Below, piece by piece: positions 1 through 9,151 of a stretch of DNA of 64,000 nucleotides. Under the pieces are notes generated by a model. It was not told the DNA's origin and did not search any database. It saw only the letters and a list, made by a program, of their open reading frames with translations. This stretch comes from CAUZIZ01 sp965222655. GTDB taxonomy: Bacteria; Acidobacteriota; UBA6911; RPQK01; JAJDTT01. Position numbers and translations under genes: made by a program. Within the stretch, counting starts at the first letter, position 1, and the number at the start of each line of letters is the position of its first letter. Location of the stretch: the NCBI GenBank assembly GCA_965222655.1, contig CBDCUP010000006.1, positions 372,001-436,000 of the forward strand, written 5' to 3'.

Positions 1-1439
1 ATCAGCTCACCGCTCATGCCGTCCATCCGCAAGACGACTACCACGACGCCGTCTGCCGACAGATAGCGTCGATCTTTCAATACCACCTCGTGGACGGCCC
101 CCAGAATGCCCTCGTCGATGAAGCGACGACCTACCGGAATCTTGTCCAGCAGCTTGGCGCCACTGGGCGCCAGGCCCAGGATCTCTCCGTTCTCAACGAT
201 GTGGATGTGGTCCTCAGGGATCCCCTGATCCAAGGCGAGCAAGGCATGATTCTTTAATTGCCGATACTCTCCATGGATGGGGATAAAGTACTTGGGGCGG
301 GTCAGGTTGATCATCAATTTCAGGTCTTCTCGGAAGCCGTGGCCCGAGACATGTACATTCGAGTGTCTCGAGTCGAAGATCGTGGCTTCCCTTCGGTAGA
401 AGTGGTTCACCAGGTTGGTGATCAGCTTTTCATTGCCCGGTATGATCCGTGCCGAGAGAATAACAATGTCCCCTTTTTCTACCTGGACCTGGGAGAATTC
501 GTTGACCGCCAGGCGGCTGAGAGCCGACATCGGCTCCCCCTGACTGCCGGTCGCCAGCAGCACGGTTTGCTCCGGGGCCAGCTGTTTCAGGTCTTCGGCG
601 GTGGCGATCTGATCCTCGGACACTCGGAGATAACCCAACCTGGAGGCTTCTTTGATGTTCGAAATCATGCTTCGACCCATCGGAAAGACCTTGCGGTCAA
701 ACTCCGCTGCCAGATCGAAAACGATCTGCATCCGGTGGAAGCTACTGGCAAAGCAGGAGAGGACAATTCTTCTGCGGGCTTCGTGAAAGAGCGTCCGCAG
801 CGGGCCAATCACGGAGAATTCGGAAGGTGATAACCCCGGTACATCACTGTTGGTGCTATCCGAGAAAAGCGCAAGGACCCCCTCGTTCCCGTACTCTGAA
901 AGACGCGCCAGATCGCTGAGCCGTCGGTCAATCGGGGTCTGGTCAAACTTGAAGTCGCCCGTCCAAATGACAGATCCCACCGGCGTCTTGATTCCCAGAC
1001 TGAAGTTTTCGGGAAAAGAGTGGGTGGCATTCATGGCTTCAATCGTGAAGGCTCCCAGGTTAATGGGTTTGCGTGCCTCCAGGACGTTGAGATCGGCTTG
1101 CGACTCCAGCTTTCGCTCCCGCAATCGCGAGGACATCAGACCCAGGGCCAAGCGACTTCCGTAGATGGGAACTGGGATCTCGTTGATGACGTAGGCGATG
1201 CCGCCTGAGTGATCCTCGTGGCCGTGGGTCAGAACGATGGCTCGAAGCTGATCGCGGTGTTCCTTGAGAAAGGTGATGTCGGGGACGATCAGATCGACGC
1301 CGAGACTCGTCCCCAGATGCCGGCCCGGAAGGGTCATGCCGGCATCAATCAGGACCATGTCCCCATTGCAGCGGAGCGCGGCACAGTTCATCCCGAACTC
1401 GCCTAAGCCCCCGAGAGGGATAAGTTCTAGAAAGTCCAC
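1..1439 (-). CDS. rnj: Ribonuclease J (partial, C-terminus beyond the window)
   Basis: About 479 codons of an RNase J-type metallo-beta-lactamase/beta-CASP ribonuclease, a 5'-3' exo- and endonuclease in RNA maturation and decay. Reading the minus strand from a GTG at 1439 gives an N-terminus with IPLGGLGEFGMN, the usual RNase J opening. The zinc-binding motif HGHEDH follows at about residue 75, then WTGDFKFD, SDSTNSD and, in the beta-CASP region, the HVSGHG motif. The family is about 550 residues long, so only the C-terminal end is missing at the window edge. The GTG start lies 10 bp after the rsmA stop, so the two genes are probably co-transcribed. No good Shine-Dalgarno site precedes it, which fits translational coupling. 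Confidence 0.92.
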   Translation of the reverse strand, partial: MDFLELIPLGGLGEFGMNCAALRCNGDMVLIDAGMTLPGRHLGTSLGVDLIVPDITFLKEHRDQLRAIVLTHGHEDHSGGIAYVINEIPVPIYGSRLALGLMSSRLRERKLESQADLNVLEARKPINLGAFTIEAMNATHSFPENFSLGIKTPVGSVIWTGDFKFDQTPIDRRLSDLARLSEYGNEGVLALFSDSTNSDVPGLSPSEFSVIGPLRTLFHEARRRIVLSCFASSFHRMQIVFDLAAEFDRKVFPMGRSMISNIKEASRLGYLRVSEDQIATAEDLKQLAPEQTVLLATGSQGEPMSALSRLAVNEFSQVQVEKGDIVILSARIIPGNEKLITNLVNHFYRREATIFDSRHSNVHVSGHGFREDLKLMINLTRPKYFIPIHGEYRQLKNHALLALDQGIPEDHIHIVENGEILGLAPSGAKLLDKIPVGRRFIDEGILGAVHEVVLKDRRYLSADGVVVVVLRMDGMSGEL

Positions 1440-1449
1440 AATTAACGAA

Positions 1450-2265
1450 TTATAACAGTCGCGCCAGACATACGTACTGCTCCAGGGAGAGTTCCTCTGC
1501 TCGGATCTGGTGCTCTAGCCGGGATGCCTCGAAGGCGGCCCTGAGTCCTTCGGAGGAGCGTCCCCCTGCCCGTATTAGGTTGTTCCAGAGGGTCTTCCTG
1601 CGGTGAGAGAAAGCGGTTCGTAGCAGGGAGAGGAAGCCCTCGTAGTCTGGGACTGGATCCGGGATCTTTCGAGGAATCAGCTTTATCACGGAGGATTGTA
1701 CCCGGGGACGCGGGATAAAGACCGTAGGCGGAACTGCGAAGCCGGGGATCCGCTCAAAGTGATACTCCATGAGCAAGGTGAAGTAACCGTAGTCCTTGGT
1801 TGAAGGTCGCGCTAGGACGCGTGAAGCCACTTCCTTCTGCAGCATGCAAGTGAGGCTCTGAAACCGATCCTTCACTTCGGTCATCTTTGAGAGTGTTGGT
1901 GTAGAGATGTTGTAGGGGAGGTTCCCAACGATTTTGACAGGGCTCAGGGGTAACATGCGGAGCCAGTCGAGATCGAGAACACTACCTCGAATCAGCCTCA
2001 GTCCGGTGGACAGCTCCGGCGGGAGATTAGATTCGAGATAGGTGATCATCTCCCGGTCGAGTTCGATCGCGATCACCTCTCTCGCCGCGGCTAGGAGAGG
2101 CTGGGTAAGAGCGCCGGTTCCGGGACCGATCTCAACTACCGTGTCGCTTTTGTCGATTCCGGCAAAACAAACGATCCTGCGGCAAGTGTTGGGATCGGCG
2201 AGGAAGTGCTGTCCAAGTGCGCGCTTTGCCCTAGGTACTTTTTGAGTCAAGCCATTTTGAGTCAA
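1450..2265 (-). CDS. rsmA: 16S rRNA dimethyladenosine transferase RsmA/KsgA
   Basis: The enzyme dimethylates two adjacent adenosines in the 3'-terminal hairpin of 16S rRNA, using S-adenosylmethionine, during 30S assembly. Visible signatures are RALGQHFLADP near the N-terminus, the SAM-binding VEIGPGTGALT, and the catalytic NLPYNIST. Length (about 270 aa) is normal for the family. No ATG is available at the start. Two TTG codons, at 2265 and 2250, lie in a perfect 15-bp tandem duplication, and either could be used. The gene reads into rnj 10 bp downstream and is divergent from trxA. Confidence 0.95.
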   Translation of the reverse strand: MTQNGLTQKVPRAKRALGQHFLADPNTCRRIVCFAGIDKSDTVVEIGPGTGALTQPLLAAAREVIAIELDREMITYLESNLPPELSTGLRLIRGSVLDLDWLRMLPLSPVKIVGNLPYNISTPTLSKMTEVKDRFQSLTCMLQKEVASRVLARPSTKDYGYFTLLMEYHFERIPGFAVPPTVFIPRPRVQSSVIKLIPRKIPDPVPDYEGFLSLLRTAFSHRRKTLWNNLIRAGGRSSEGLRAAFEASRLEHQIRAEELSLEQYVCLARLL

Positions 2266-2270
2266 GCCAT
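2241..2270. repeat. Perfect 15-bp tandem duplication at the rsmA start
   Basis: Positions 2241-2255 and 2256-2270 are identical 15-mers (TTTGAGTCAAGCCAT). On the minus strand each unit supplies an in-frame TTG start candidate for rsmA. The duplication adds five codons to the N-terminus without shifting the frame. It also lies in the short divergent promoter region shared with trxA. Confidence 0.9.
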
Positions 2271-2355
2271 TGCGTATGGTACCATGGCGATCCCGCTTTC
2301 CTTCGGTTCGGACTCCGCTCTGAGGAGGAAAGCGGTTGAAAATCAGGAGGTTAGA

Positions 2356-2700
2356 ATGAGCGATAAGGTTCAGGATGTAACTGATCAGAACTTTGAAGAG
2401 GAAGTGCTAAATTCGAGCCAGCCGGTGCTGGTTGATTTTTGGGCTCAGTGGTGTGCGCCTTGCCGCATGCTAGCCCCGACCATCGATCAAGTTGCGGAAG
2501 ATTTCGCCGGTCGGGCCAAGGTAGTCAAACTCAATGTCGATGACAATATGAGCACCTCGTCCAAGTACAACATCAGAGGCATCCCCACCTTGCTGCTGTT
2601 CAAGGATGGTCAGATCAAGGACCAGGTGACGGGTTCGACCTCGAGGGACAATATTACCCGACTGATCGAGGCTCAGCTCCAACAACCGGCTGACGCCTAA
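2356..2700 (+). CDS. trxA: Thioredoxin
   Basis: A 114-residue single-domain thioredoxin, the cytoplasmic protein disulfide reductant. The active site reads WCAPC (FWAQWCAPCRMLAP, about residue 30), an alanine variant of the usual WCGPC. The cis-proline segment is RGIPTLLLF, about residue 75. The start at 2356 is chosen because a perfect AGGAGG lies 6 bp upstream. An in-frame extension to 2206 would run through the rsmA promoter and is not supported. The TAA stop is also the left target duplication of a MITE that starts at the next base. Confidence 0.95.
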   Translation: MSDKVQDVTDQNFEEEVLNSSQPVLVDFWAQWCAPCRMLAPTIDQVAEDFAGRAKVVKLNVDDNMSTSSKYNIRGIPTLLLFKDGQIKDQVTGSTSRDNITRLIEAQLQQPADA

Positions 2701-2881
2701 GGGCCCGCGCAGAAATAACTTGGTAGAATTGGCGCTCGGATTTGCGCCAGATTTGGCCGCGAACAATCGAGCGAAACCGCAGGCGTAGCCGGGTCTACGT
2801 TGAGGATTTCGCGATTGAGGAGCGGCCGAAGATGATGTGAATCCGAGATGCCAAAATGCCAAGTTATTTCTGCGCGGGCCC
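2701..2881. mobile_element. MITE family A, copy 1 (complete, 181 bp)
   Basis: A noncoding 181-bp element with terminal inverted repeats of about 23 bp (GGGCCCGCGCAGAAATAACT at each end), flanked by TAA at 2698-2700 and 2882-2884. Its interior also pairs with itself: the GGCCGCGAACAATCGAG region matches the CGCGATTGAGGAGCGGCC region. Two further copies are at 30174 and 60606, both flanked by TTA, so the family duplicates a 3-bp TWA target. That target pattern resembles the IS1031 group of IS5, but no such transposase is present here. The element begins directly after the trxA stop and may act as a transcript-end hairpin. Confidence 0.85.
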
Positions 2882-3002
2882 TAAGCGCAAAGTTGCGCCA
2901 CCCTGAGTAGATCCTCTATCCCAGGCAGGGTACTTCCCTGCCTGATCTGGGGAACCAGGTCAGGCCTTCCTGGGTGGGCTCTGGTTTTACCCTGCTCGAA
3001 TC

Positions 3003-4307
3003 ATGGCAAACGTAGTTATCGTAGGGACACAGTGGGGGGACGAGGGCAAAGGCAAGATTGTCGACCTGATCACCCGTCATTTCGATGTGGTCGCCCGCTA
3101 TCAAGGCGGACACAACGCCGGACATACGGTTAGCCTGAAGGGTGAGAAGTACGTTCTTCACCTCATCCCCTCAGGGATTCTCCATCCCGAAAAGCAGTGT
3201 GTTATTGGGAACGGCGTCGTGGTCGATCCCTTTGCTCTAGTTGAAGAGATCGAGGCTCTACAGGAGTTCGAGCTGGAAGGACGACTGTTCTTGAGCAATC
3301 GTGCCCACCTCATCATGCCCTACCACCGACAATTGGAAGAAGCCGAGGAAGCGAGGCTGGGTGAGGAGCGAATAGGCACCACCAGTCGAGGGATAGGGCC
3401 TTGTTACGAGGACAAGATGGCACGCCGTGGCATCCGGGTAGGGGACCTTTTCTCTCCTGATGTCCTCAAAGCAAAGGTCCAAGACAACGTCGATTTCAAG
3501 AACCAGATTCTGACGCGCGTCTATGGCACTGAACCGGTTGACTCTGATCTAGTTTACGATGCCTACCTGAAGATTGGAGCGCGGATTGGCGAATTCGTAA
3601 CCGACACCTCCGAGTGCCTGAATCAAGCCATGGGAGAGCAGAAGAGCATCCTCTTCGAGGGAGCACAGGGTACCCTGCTGGATGTGGATCATGGGACCTA
3701 TCCCTTCGTCACCTCTTCCAATGCGACGGCAGGTGGAGCTTGTACGGGTACGGGAGTAGGTCCCAATGCAATCGACGGTGTGATTGGAATCGCCAAAGCC
3801 TACACCACCCGGGTGGGGAGCGGTCCTTTTCCCACCGAGATGACAGGACAGGTGCTGGAAGACGTTCGCGAGAAGGGATCCGAGTACGGGGCCACCACGG
3901 GACGCCCGCGTCGATGCGGCTGGTTTGATGCCGTCGTCGTGCGCTATGCCTGTTTGATCAACCGGATAGATACCCTGGTGATAACCAAACTGGATGTGTT
4001 GGATGAGCTCTCCGAGATTCAGATTTGTACCGGATACAGCCGCAACGGACAGCCCCTGCAGTTTTTTCCATTCGATGGCCTGGCTCTTGACGAAGTAATT
4101 CCCACCTATGAGACCCATCCGGGCTGGATGCAGGACACCTCCGGGATTGAAGAGTATGAAGAGCTTCCCGAAAAAGCGAAACAATACTTGTCCCGTATCG
4201 CAGAACTGATCGACACGGATATCTCCATCATCTCTATCGGTCCCAACCGCTCCGAGACCATCATCCTGGAAGAAGATGTCCGCCTGCGACGATTGCTGGG
4301 TTCCTGA
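3003..4307 (+). CDS. purA: Adenylosuccinate synthetase
   Basis: A 434-residue PurA, which condenses IMP and aspartate with GTP to adenylosuccinate, the committed step to AMP. The GTP-binding loop GTQWGDEGKGKIVD is at the N-terminus, followed by GHNAGHT (the catalytic His region) and the IMP-binding segments TTSRGIGPCYEDK and ATTGRPRRCGW. Length is normal. The ATG at 3003 lacks a strong Shine-Dalgarno site, but it sits directly before the conserved N-terminus. The gene is separated from trxA by MITE A and about 120 bp. Confidence 0.97.
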   Translation: MANVVIVGTQWGDEGKGKIVDLITRHFDVVARYQGGHNAGHTVSLKGEKYVLHLIPSGILHPEKQCVIGNGVVVDPFALVEEIEALQEFELEGRLFLSNRAHLIMPYHRQLEEAEEARLGEERIGTTSRGIGPCYEDKMARRGIRVGDLFSPDVLKAKVQDNVDFKNQILTRVYGTEPVDSDLVYDAYLKIGARIGEFVTDTSECLNQAMGEQKSILFEGAQGTLLDVDHGTYPFVTSSNATAGGACTGTGVGPNAIDGVIGIAKAYTTRVGSGPFPTEMTGQVLEDVREKGSEYGATTGRPRRCGWFDAVVVRYACLINRIDTLVITKLDVLDELSEIQICTGYSRNGQPLQFFPFDGLALDEVIPTYETHPGWMQDTSGIEEYEELPEKAKQYLSRIAELIDTDISIISIGPNRSETIILEEDVRLRRLLGS

Positions 4308-4422
4308 AGAATTCTGCTCCATCAATACGGAGATGTTTGGGGCGAGCGCGGCCGCTCTGGATCATTTCAGGACGAGGCTTTGGTTACCTCGGGCCACGAA
4401 CATCGATAGCAGCGTTGCCCCT

Positions 4423-4481
4423 TGTAGGACGGGCACTCCTGCCCGTCAAGGTTAGCGACGGGCAGGAGTGCCCATCCTACA
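4423..4481. repeat. REP-like palindrome, copy 1
   Basis: A 59-bp near-perfect hairpin: a TGTAGGACGGGCACTCCTGC arm and its complement around a short loop. It lies 115 bp after the purA stop. A second copy is at 7375-7433. About 40 bp upstream of each hairpin (for example ACATCGATAGCA) is also shared, so the repeat unit is longer than the hairpin. It could act as a terminator, though no T-tract follows. Confidence 0.8.
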
Positions 4482-4542
4482 CAGATGCAGATTCTTCTTT
4501 AACCACCTGTGACCTGCGACGAATCTGGGATACACTCCCCGG

Positions 4543-6114
4543 ATGTCAACGGCACCCCCCTCTCACGCTGGCGTTGACGAGGTCTCCCCAGCCCTACTGA
4601 CCCGGAATCCTCTGAAGTGGTTCAGCATTTTCGGGCCTGGAGCCATCATCGCCTCTCTTACGATAGGGACTGGTGAGCTCATCTTCTCCACTCGTGGAGG
4701 GGCCCTGTTCGGCTATCGGGTGCTGTTCTTGTTCGTTCTGATTTCCTTTCTCAAATGGGGCCTGGTGCTGGCGACTTCGCGGCACATGGTGCTCACCGGG
4801 GTACACCCCTACAAGCGAATGCTCGACTTGCCCGGACCGCGCGGCTGGTTCCTGCTGATGCTTTTTCTCCTGGCAGCCGTCTGCATACCGATCTGGGTCA
4901 GCTTTCACAGCACCGTGCTTGGCAATCTCACCTCCTGGGTCACGGGTACGCAGGGAGAGCTGGGCGGCGCTATTGATTATCTGTGGGGTGGAGGAATCCT
5001 GGCCGGAGTGCTGGTTTTGACCGCAAGCGGTGGCTACTCTGCCTTGGAACGCGTGCAGCTGGGAATCGTAACGGCGCTGATGTTCTGTGCCGTGATTTCG
5101 CTGATACTCTACAAACCGGATTGGCTTGCGCTCATTTCAGGAGCGGTTATTCCGAGGACTCTCGAGTACCCGGATTGGCTGAGCCGCTACGGAGAGTATC
5201 GGCAGATCGCCGAACAGCCAGTCTGGGTTGAGACCACTCGCTATGTCGGCGTCATTGGAGGCGCCGGGTTCGACTATCTAGCCTACACTTCCTTTCTCCG
5301 AGAGAAACGCTGGGGCCGCGCGGGCCTGACGCCGGCCACCCGATCAGAGCTGGAGGAGGTGGGTAGAAATCCTTCTCACCCTGCTCGACTGTGGGTTCGG
5401 GCTCCCATTATCGACAGCAGTATCAGCTTTCTTCTGGTAGTCGGTTTCAGTGCTGTCTTTGTTGCCTCGGGTGCGCTGATTCTGGGGCCCAATCACAAGG
5501 TCCCCGACGAGAACAATCTTCTGAACCTTCAGTCCGAGTTGGTTACCCACCTTCATCCCTGGTTATTGCCGCTCTACGTGGTGGGGGCTTTCCTGACGAT
5601 GTTGGGTACCCTTTATGGCACTCTCGAGGTCGCCAACAGCTTCGTGAACGAGACGGCTCGTGTGGTTCGGCCGACGCTTCTGGCCAAATCCTTCAAGCGC
5701 CTCAAGCATCTGACGCTCGGATGGTGTGCGGCCGGTGCCTACCTGGTCCTTACCTGGACCTTCTTCTATCAAATGGCGGGAAAAGACCGGCCTCGAATCG
5801 TTATCGCGATTCTGACGCCGGCCAACCTGTTCACCGGCGTTCTTTTCTGCGGCATCATCTGTTTTCTGGTCCTCTGGATGGACCGCCGATTCTTGCCAAA
5901 ATCTCTCCACATGGGGTTTCCTCTCATGTTTCTCAACCTGGCTTCCGGCGTGATCTTTGTGGGGCTCGGTCTGAAGGGGTATTGGGACGATCAAAGCCGT
6001 TGGGTTGCCATTGGAGCGATGCTGACCATGGCTGCCGTGAGCATTGTGGTGGCCTGGCTGCTGGGCAGGAGTGGACGGCTTCCGAGTCCCGAAACCAGAT
6101 CAGACCCTCAATGA
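4543..6114 (+). CDS. Nramp-like transporter (divergent metal-site motif)
   Basis: A 523-residue integral membrane protein with about eleven hydrophobic helices, of the Nramp (SLC11-like) type. The first helix reads FGPGAIIASLTIGTGELIFS. This corresponds to the helix-1 region where true Nramp manganese/iron transporters carry the DPGN motif, but here it is GPGA, without the Asp and Asn that bind metal. Substrate is therefore uncertain; many such divergent homologues exist. An alanine/threonine-rich N-terminus precedes helix 1. The gene lies between purA and mqnC on the same strand, with a repeat-containing gap upstream. A LeuT-fold secondary transporter is a safe general call; the substrate is not. 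Confidence 0.8.
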   Translation: MSTAPPSHAGVDEVSPALLTRNPLKWFSIFGPGAIIASLTIGTGELIFSTRGGALFGYRVLFLFVLISFLKWGLVLATSRHMVLTGVHPYKRMLDLPGPRGWFLLMLFLLAAVCIPIWVSFHSTVLGNLTSWVTGTQGELGGAIDYLWGGGILAGVLVLTASGGYSALERVQLGIVTALMFCAVISLILYKPDWLALISGAVIPRTLEYPDWLSRYGEYRQIAEQPVWVETTRYVGVIGGAGFDYLAYTSFLREKRWGRAGLTPATRSELEEVGRNPSHPARLWVRAPIIDSSISFLLVVGFSAVFVASGALILGPNHKVPDENNLLNLQSELVTHLHPWLLPLYVVGAFLTMLGTLYGTLEVANSFVNETARVVRPTLLAKSFKRLKHLTLGWCAAGAYLVLTWTFFYQMAGKDRPRIVIAILTPANLFTGVLFCGIICFLVLWMDRRFLPKSLHMGFPLMFLNLASGVIFVGLGLKGYWDDQSRWVAIGAMLTMAAVSIVVAWLLGRSGRLPSPETRSDPQ

Positions 6115-6168
6115 TCATCCCGCCGGACCTTGTCATACAGCAGCCCCCCCTCATAGAATAATCGTGTC

Positions 6169-7248
6169 ATGACGGCGATTGATCAGGTGCTGGAAAAGGT
6201 GTTCGAGGGAGAGCGCATCGGACCCGAAGCAGGGCTGACGCTGCTGCGCAGCCGAGAACTTCAAAAGGTGGGGCAGGCCGCCGATTCCGTACGTCGAAGG
6301 TATCACCCGCAAGGAGTAGTCTCCTTTCTAATTGATCGCAATATCAACTATACGAACGTGTGCGTCGCCCGCTGCACCTTTTGTAACTTCTATCGGCGGC
6401 CCGGCCATGAGGAGGGATACGTCCTTCCCCTGGAGTCGATCTTCAAGAAGATCGAGGAGACCATAGCGCTCGGAGGTACCGGCATACTGATGCAGGGCGG
6501 TATGCACCCCGACCTGAAAATTGACTACTACGAAAAGCTCCTGAGTTCGATCCGGGAGCGCTATCAGATCCATCTTCACTGCTTCTCGCCTCCAGAGATT
6601 GTGGTCCTGGCCAAGTTGAGCCGAATCAGTATCCGGGAGTCCATCCGGCGGCTGAAGGCGGCCGGGCTAGCCTCGATTCCAGGAGGAGGTGCTGAGATCC
6701 TGGTCGAACGCATGCGTCAGAGCATCAGTCCCGGGAAGTGCAGTGCCCAGGAGTGGTTGGAGGTTATGCGGGTGGCCCACGAGGAAGGCCTGTCTACCAC
6801 GGCGACCATGATGATTGGCGGAGGCGAGACGCTCGAAGAACGTATTGAGCACCTGGATGCTATTCGGGAATTGCAGGACGAGACCGGCGGTTTCGTCGCG
6901 TTTATCCCTTGGAATGTACAGCTAGAGGGAACTCCCATGCAGAGCTCGATCCAGCGAGAGGTGGGCACGGTCGAGTATCTGATGCTGCTATCCGTGAGCC
7001 GAATCTACCTGGATAATATTCCGAATATTCAGGTGTCCTGGCTGACCCAGGGACTCAAGATTGCCCAGGTCGCACTCTACTTCGGCGCCAACGACGTAGG
7101 GAGCATCATGATCGAAGAGAACGTCATCAGCACCGCAGGCGCCAGTCATCGAGCCGATCAAGAAGCGTTGGTGCGCACGATAGAAGATGCCGGGTTCTCA
7201 GCAGGTCAGCGAGACTCGGTCTTTCGAATCTTCCGCAAGATCGCCTGA
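6169..7248 (+). CDS. mqnC: Cyclic dehypoxanthinyl futalosine synthase (radical SAM)
   Basis: A 359-residue radical SAM enzyme of the futalosine menaquinone pathway, which converts dehypoxanthinyl futalosine to its cyclic form. The [4Fe-4S]/SAM motif is CVARCTFCNFYR (about residue 64). MqnC-like segments follow: GGTGILMQGGMHPDLKI, LHCFSPPEI, ERIEHLDAIRELQDETGGF and the C-terminal AGFSAGQRD. The related aminofutalosine synthase MqnE is the main alternative, but the HPDLKI and DETGGF segments favour MqnC. The presence of mqnC implies menaquinone made by the futalosine route; the other mqn genes are not in this window. Confidence 0.9.
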   Translation: MTAIDQVLEKVFEGERIGPEAGLTLLRSRELQKVGQAADSVRRRYHPQGVVSFLIDRNINYTNVCVARCTFCNFYRRPGHEEGYVLPLESIFKKIEETIALGGTGILMQGGMHPDLKIDYYEKLLSSIRERYQIHLHCFSPPEIVVLAKLSRISIRESIRRLKAAGLASIPGGGAEILVERMRQSISPGKCSAQEWLEVMRVAHEEGLSTTATMMIGGGETLEERIEHLDAIRELQDETGGFVAFIPWNVQLEGTPMQSSIQREVGTVEYLMLLSVSRIYLDNIPNIQVSWLTQGLKIAQVALYFGANDVGSIMIEENVISTAGASHRADQEALVRTIEDAGFSAGQRDSVFRIFRKIA

Positions 7249-7374
7249 AGGACCTATCTGCAACTTCTCGTTCTTCCGTCTCCAGATCAGCTTTGCTCCC
7301 CAGGAACCCCTGGCCCCATTCGAGAACGAAACTTTGGTTGTCTCTTCCCGCGACATCGATAGCACCGTGTCGGT

Positions 7375-7433
7375 TGTAGGACGGGCACTCTTGCCCGTCA
7401 AGGACGACGACGGGCAGGAGTGCCCGTTCTACA
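7375..7433. repeat. REP-like palindrome, copy 2
   Basis: A second copy of the TGTAGGACGGGCACT hairpin, with its complement ending in TCTACA, 127 bp after the mqnC stop. The upstream shared segment (CGACATCGATAGCACCG) matches the copy after purA. Position after the gene again suggests a transcript-end role. Confidence 0.75.
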
Positions 7434-7474
7434 AACAGTTGCGGCTCGGTTCGATGAACCCTTGCACGACCTCC

Positions 7475-9151
7475 TAGCTAGTGCCCGTCCGGAAACCGGG
7501 GTTCCCAGAACTGTAATCTGTTGAATCGGAACCACTTTTTATACCTGAGACTGCTGACAGACCGACTCGACCCAGCTCGATCCAGAGCGAGGACGCACGG
7601 GCCAAAAAACACCGGTTCGGCGCAGACCTCTCCCTGAGTCGGAGCCACAAGGCAGTACGGTCAGCCACAAAAGACTACAACAGGAGTCGGGCCAGGACGA
7701 CCAGGTTATAGGTCAGGACGCTGGCATGGACGTAGCTTTGAAAGTGAGGCCAGCCTTTCCAGGTACAGCGGTGGAGACCAAAGGTGTGCTTGAGGGTCCC
7801 AATGCACCCCTCGATCCCGGCCCGGAAGCGTTTGAGCTGTTTGTAGACCCAACTGGAACGCACCATGCTCTCGACCGTCAACCCACACTTTTTGGAAAAG
7901 GCCACGTCCTGTACCCCCTGCTCTTTGGCCCAGCTCAGGTTGGCCGCCGAGGCAAAACCGCCATCCCAGGCGCTCTGGCGCGGGACCTTCCCGTACAGCT
8001 GTCGATGACGCTCTAAGAAGGGTTGCACATAGTTGCTATCGGCTGGATTCCCGCGTTCCACCACACAATCCAGGATCAGCGACGAGGCCCCCGTGCTGAC
8101 AAACACTTTGTGGCCGAAAACCGTTTCCCGAGGGCTCTTCTTGATAATATCGGTGTGCTCTTCGAAGAGGGAACAGATCTTGTCCTGGGCCGCGACGGCC
8201 TCGCCCGAAAGGACCCGCCGTTGGGTCTGTTCGATGACTTTGTGCAACAGCTCCAGATAGTGGGCCAGTTGCGCCGCCCCGGCCAGACTGAGGGGATCGC
8301 TCCACTGCGCGGAGACGGCCAGCGCCTGCTCGCCATAGTGGGCCGTCTTGGACGCCACCTTGATTAGATCGCGGTAACTGTCCAGGCGCTTCTTGCCGCG
8401 GCGGTTGCGGATGTTCAGGCCGCGCCGCTTGGCCCGCCGCGTATGATCGACGAAGCCGATCCCTTCCCGCTCCCGCAGCCGCCCCAGCCACTGGGTGACG
8501 ACTCGAATGCCGTCGTACAACAGCTCACTGTCGAGCGGATAGTGGATATTCGTCTGGACCGCCGTGGCATCGACCCGTATCCGTTGGCCTTTTTCCAGAC
8601 CCTGCGACTGGGCCCAGCACACCAAATGGTCGTTGATCGCCTTCCACGTACCCGGCTGAATCTTCCCCAGGTTTTCCGCCAGGGTGGCTTTGCTGATCGA
8701 CGCCCCATAGGGCAAGCGACAGAACCTCTGAAAGCTTTGCGAATCCACCAGATGAAAAGCCAGCTTGCGATAGCTGAACTGATGCAGCTGTTTGACGACG
8801 GCACAACGCAGCACCTGCTCGGCCGTCAAACCGGGGGCGCCGAGACCGGAATCGACCCTGTCAGAGAGATCTTGTACTATCCGCTCCAGCGTCTGGGGAT
8901 TGTCGTCCAGGATGCGCGAGATCACCTTCAATTCATTGGCCAGTTGGTGATCGGGCCATGGTGGGGAAAGGGGGCGTTGTTTTTCACGCTTTTGACGCAT
9001 CTTCGAACTCCTGAAATCGTCCTAAGTCGTTTCAGTCTAATTGTTTACACCAGATAGTCTAGCAAACGACCCTGACAATTTCGGAGCTTGAAAAAGCCCT
9101 CTTTCCCCTTCCTTATCAATTACTTACGGATTTCCGGACGGGCACTAGCTA
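7475..9151. mobile_element. Insertion sequence, copy 1 of 2 (ISNCY/ISDol1-like)
   Basis: A 1.68-kb element whose ends share about 21 bp in inverted orientation (TAGCTAGTGCCCGTCCGGAA), containing one transposase gene on minus. TAGCTA occurs at both ends of both copies in the window, so it may be the outermost part of the inverted repeat or a preferred palindromic target. The ends are uncertain by 6 bp for that reason. The DNA on both sides shares a repeat of about 35 bp (CCCCATTCGAGAACGAAACT at 7314 and 9191), so the element lies within or between older repeats. Confidence 0.85.
7675..9000 (-). CDS. DDE transposase of the ISNCY/ISDol1-like element, copy 1
   Basis: A 441-residue transposase that is almost identical to the one at 36274-37599. 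N-terminal region: HQLANELKVISRILDDNP, then QFSYRKLAFHLVDSQSFQRFC. The probable catalytic aspartates are in RVDATAVQTNIHYP (about residue 140) and AWDGGFASAANL. The family is judged by overall pattern to be ISNCY (ISDol1 group); an IS5- or IS1182-related label is possible. The frame is intact and AGGAG lies upstream of the ATG, so the copy may still be active. Confidence 0.88.
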   Translation of the reverse strand: MRQKREKQRPLSPPWPDHQLANELKVISRILDDNPQTLERIVQDLSDRVDSGLGAPGLTAEQVLRCAVVKQLHQFSYRKLAFHLVDSQSFQRFCRLPYGASISKATLAENLGKIQPGTWKAINDHLVCWAQSQGLEKGQRIRVDATAVQTNIHYPLDSELLYDGIRVVTQWLGRLREREGIGFVDHTRRAKRRGLNIRNRRGKKRLDSYRDLIKVASKTAHYGEQALAVSAQWSDPLSLAGAAQLAHYLELLHKVIEQTQRRVLSGEAVAAQDKICSLFEEHTDIIKKSPRETVFGHKVFVSTGASSLILDCVVERGNPADSNYVQPFLERHRQLYGKVPRQSAWDGGFASAANLSWAKEQGVQDVAFSKKCGLTVESMVRSSWVYKQLKRFRAGIEGCIGTLKHTFGLHRCTWKGWPHFQSYVHASVLTYNLVVLARLLL

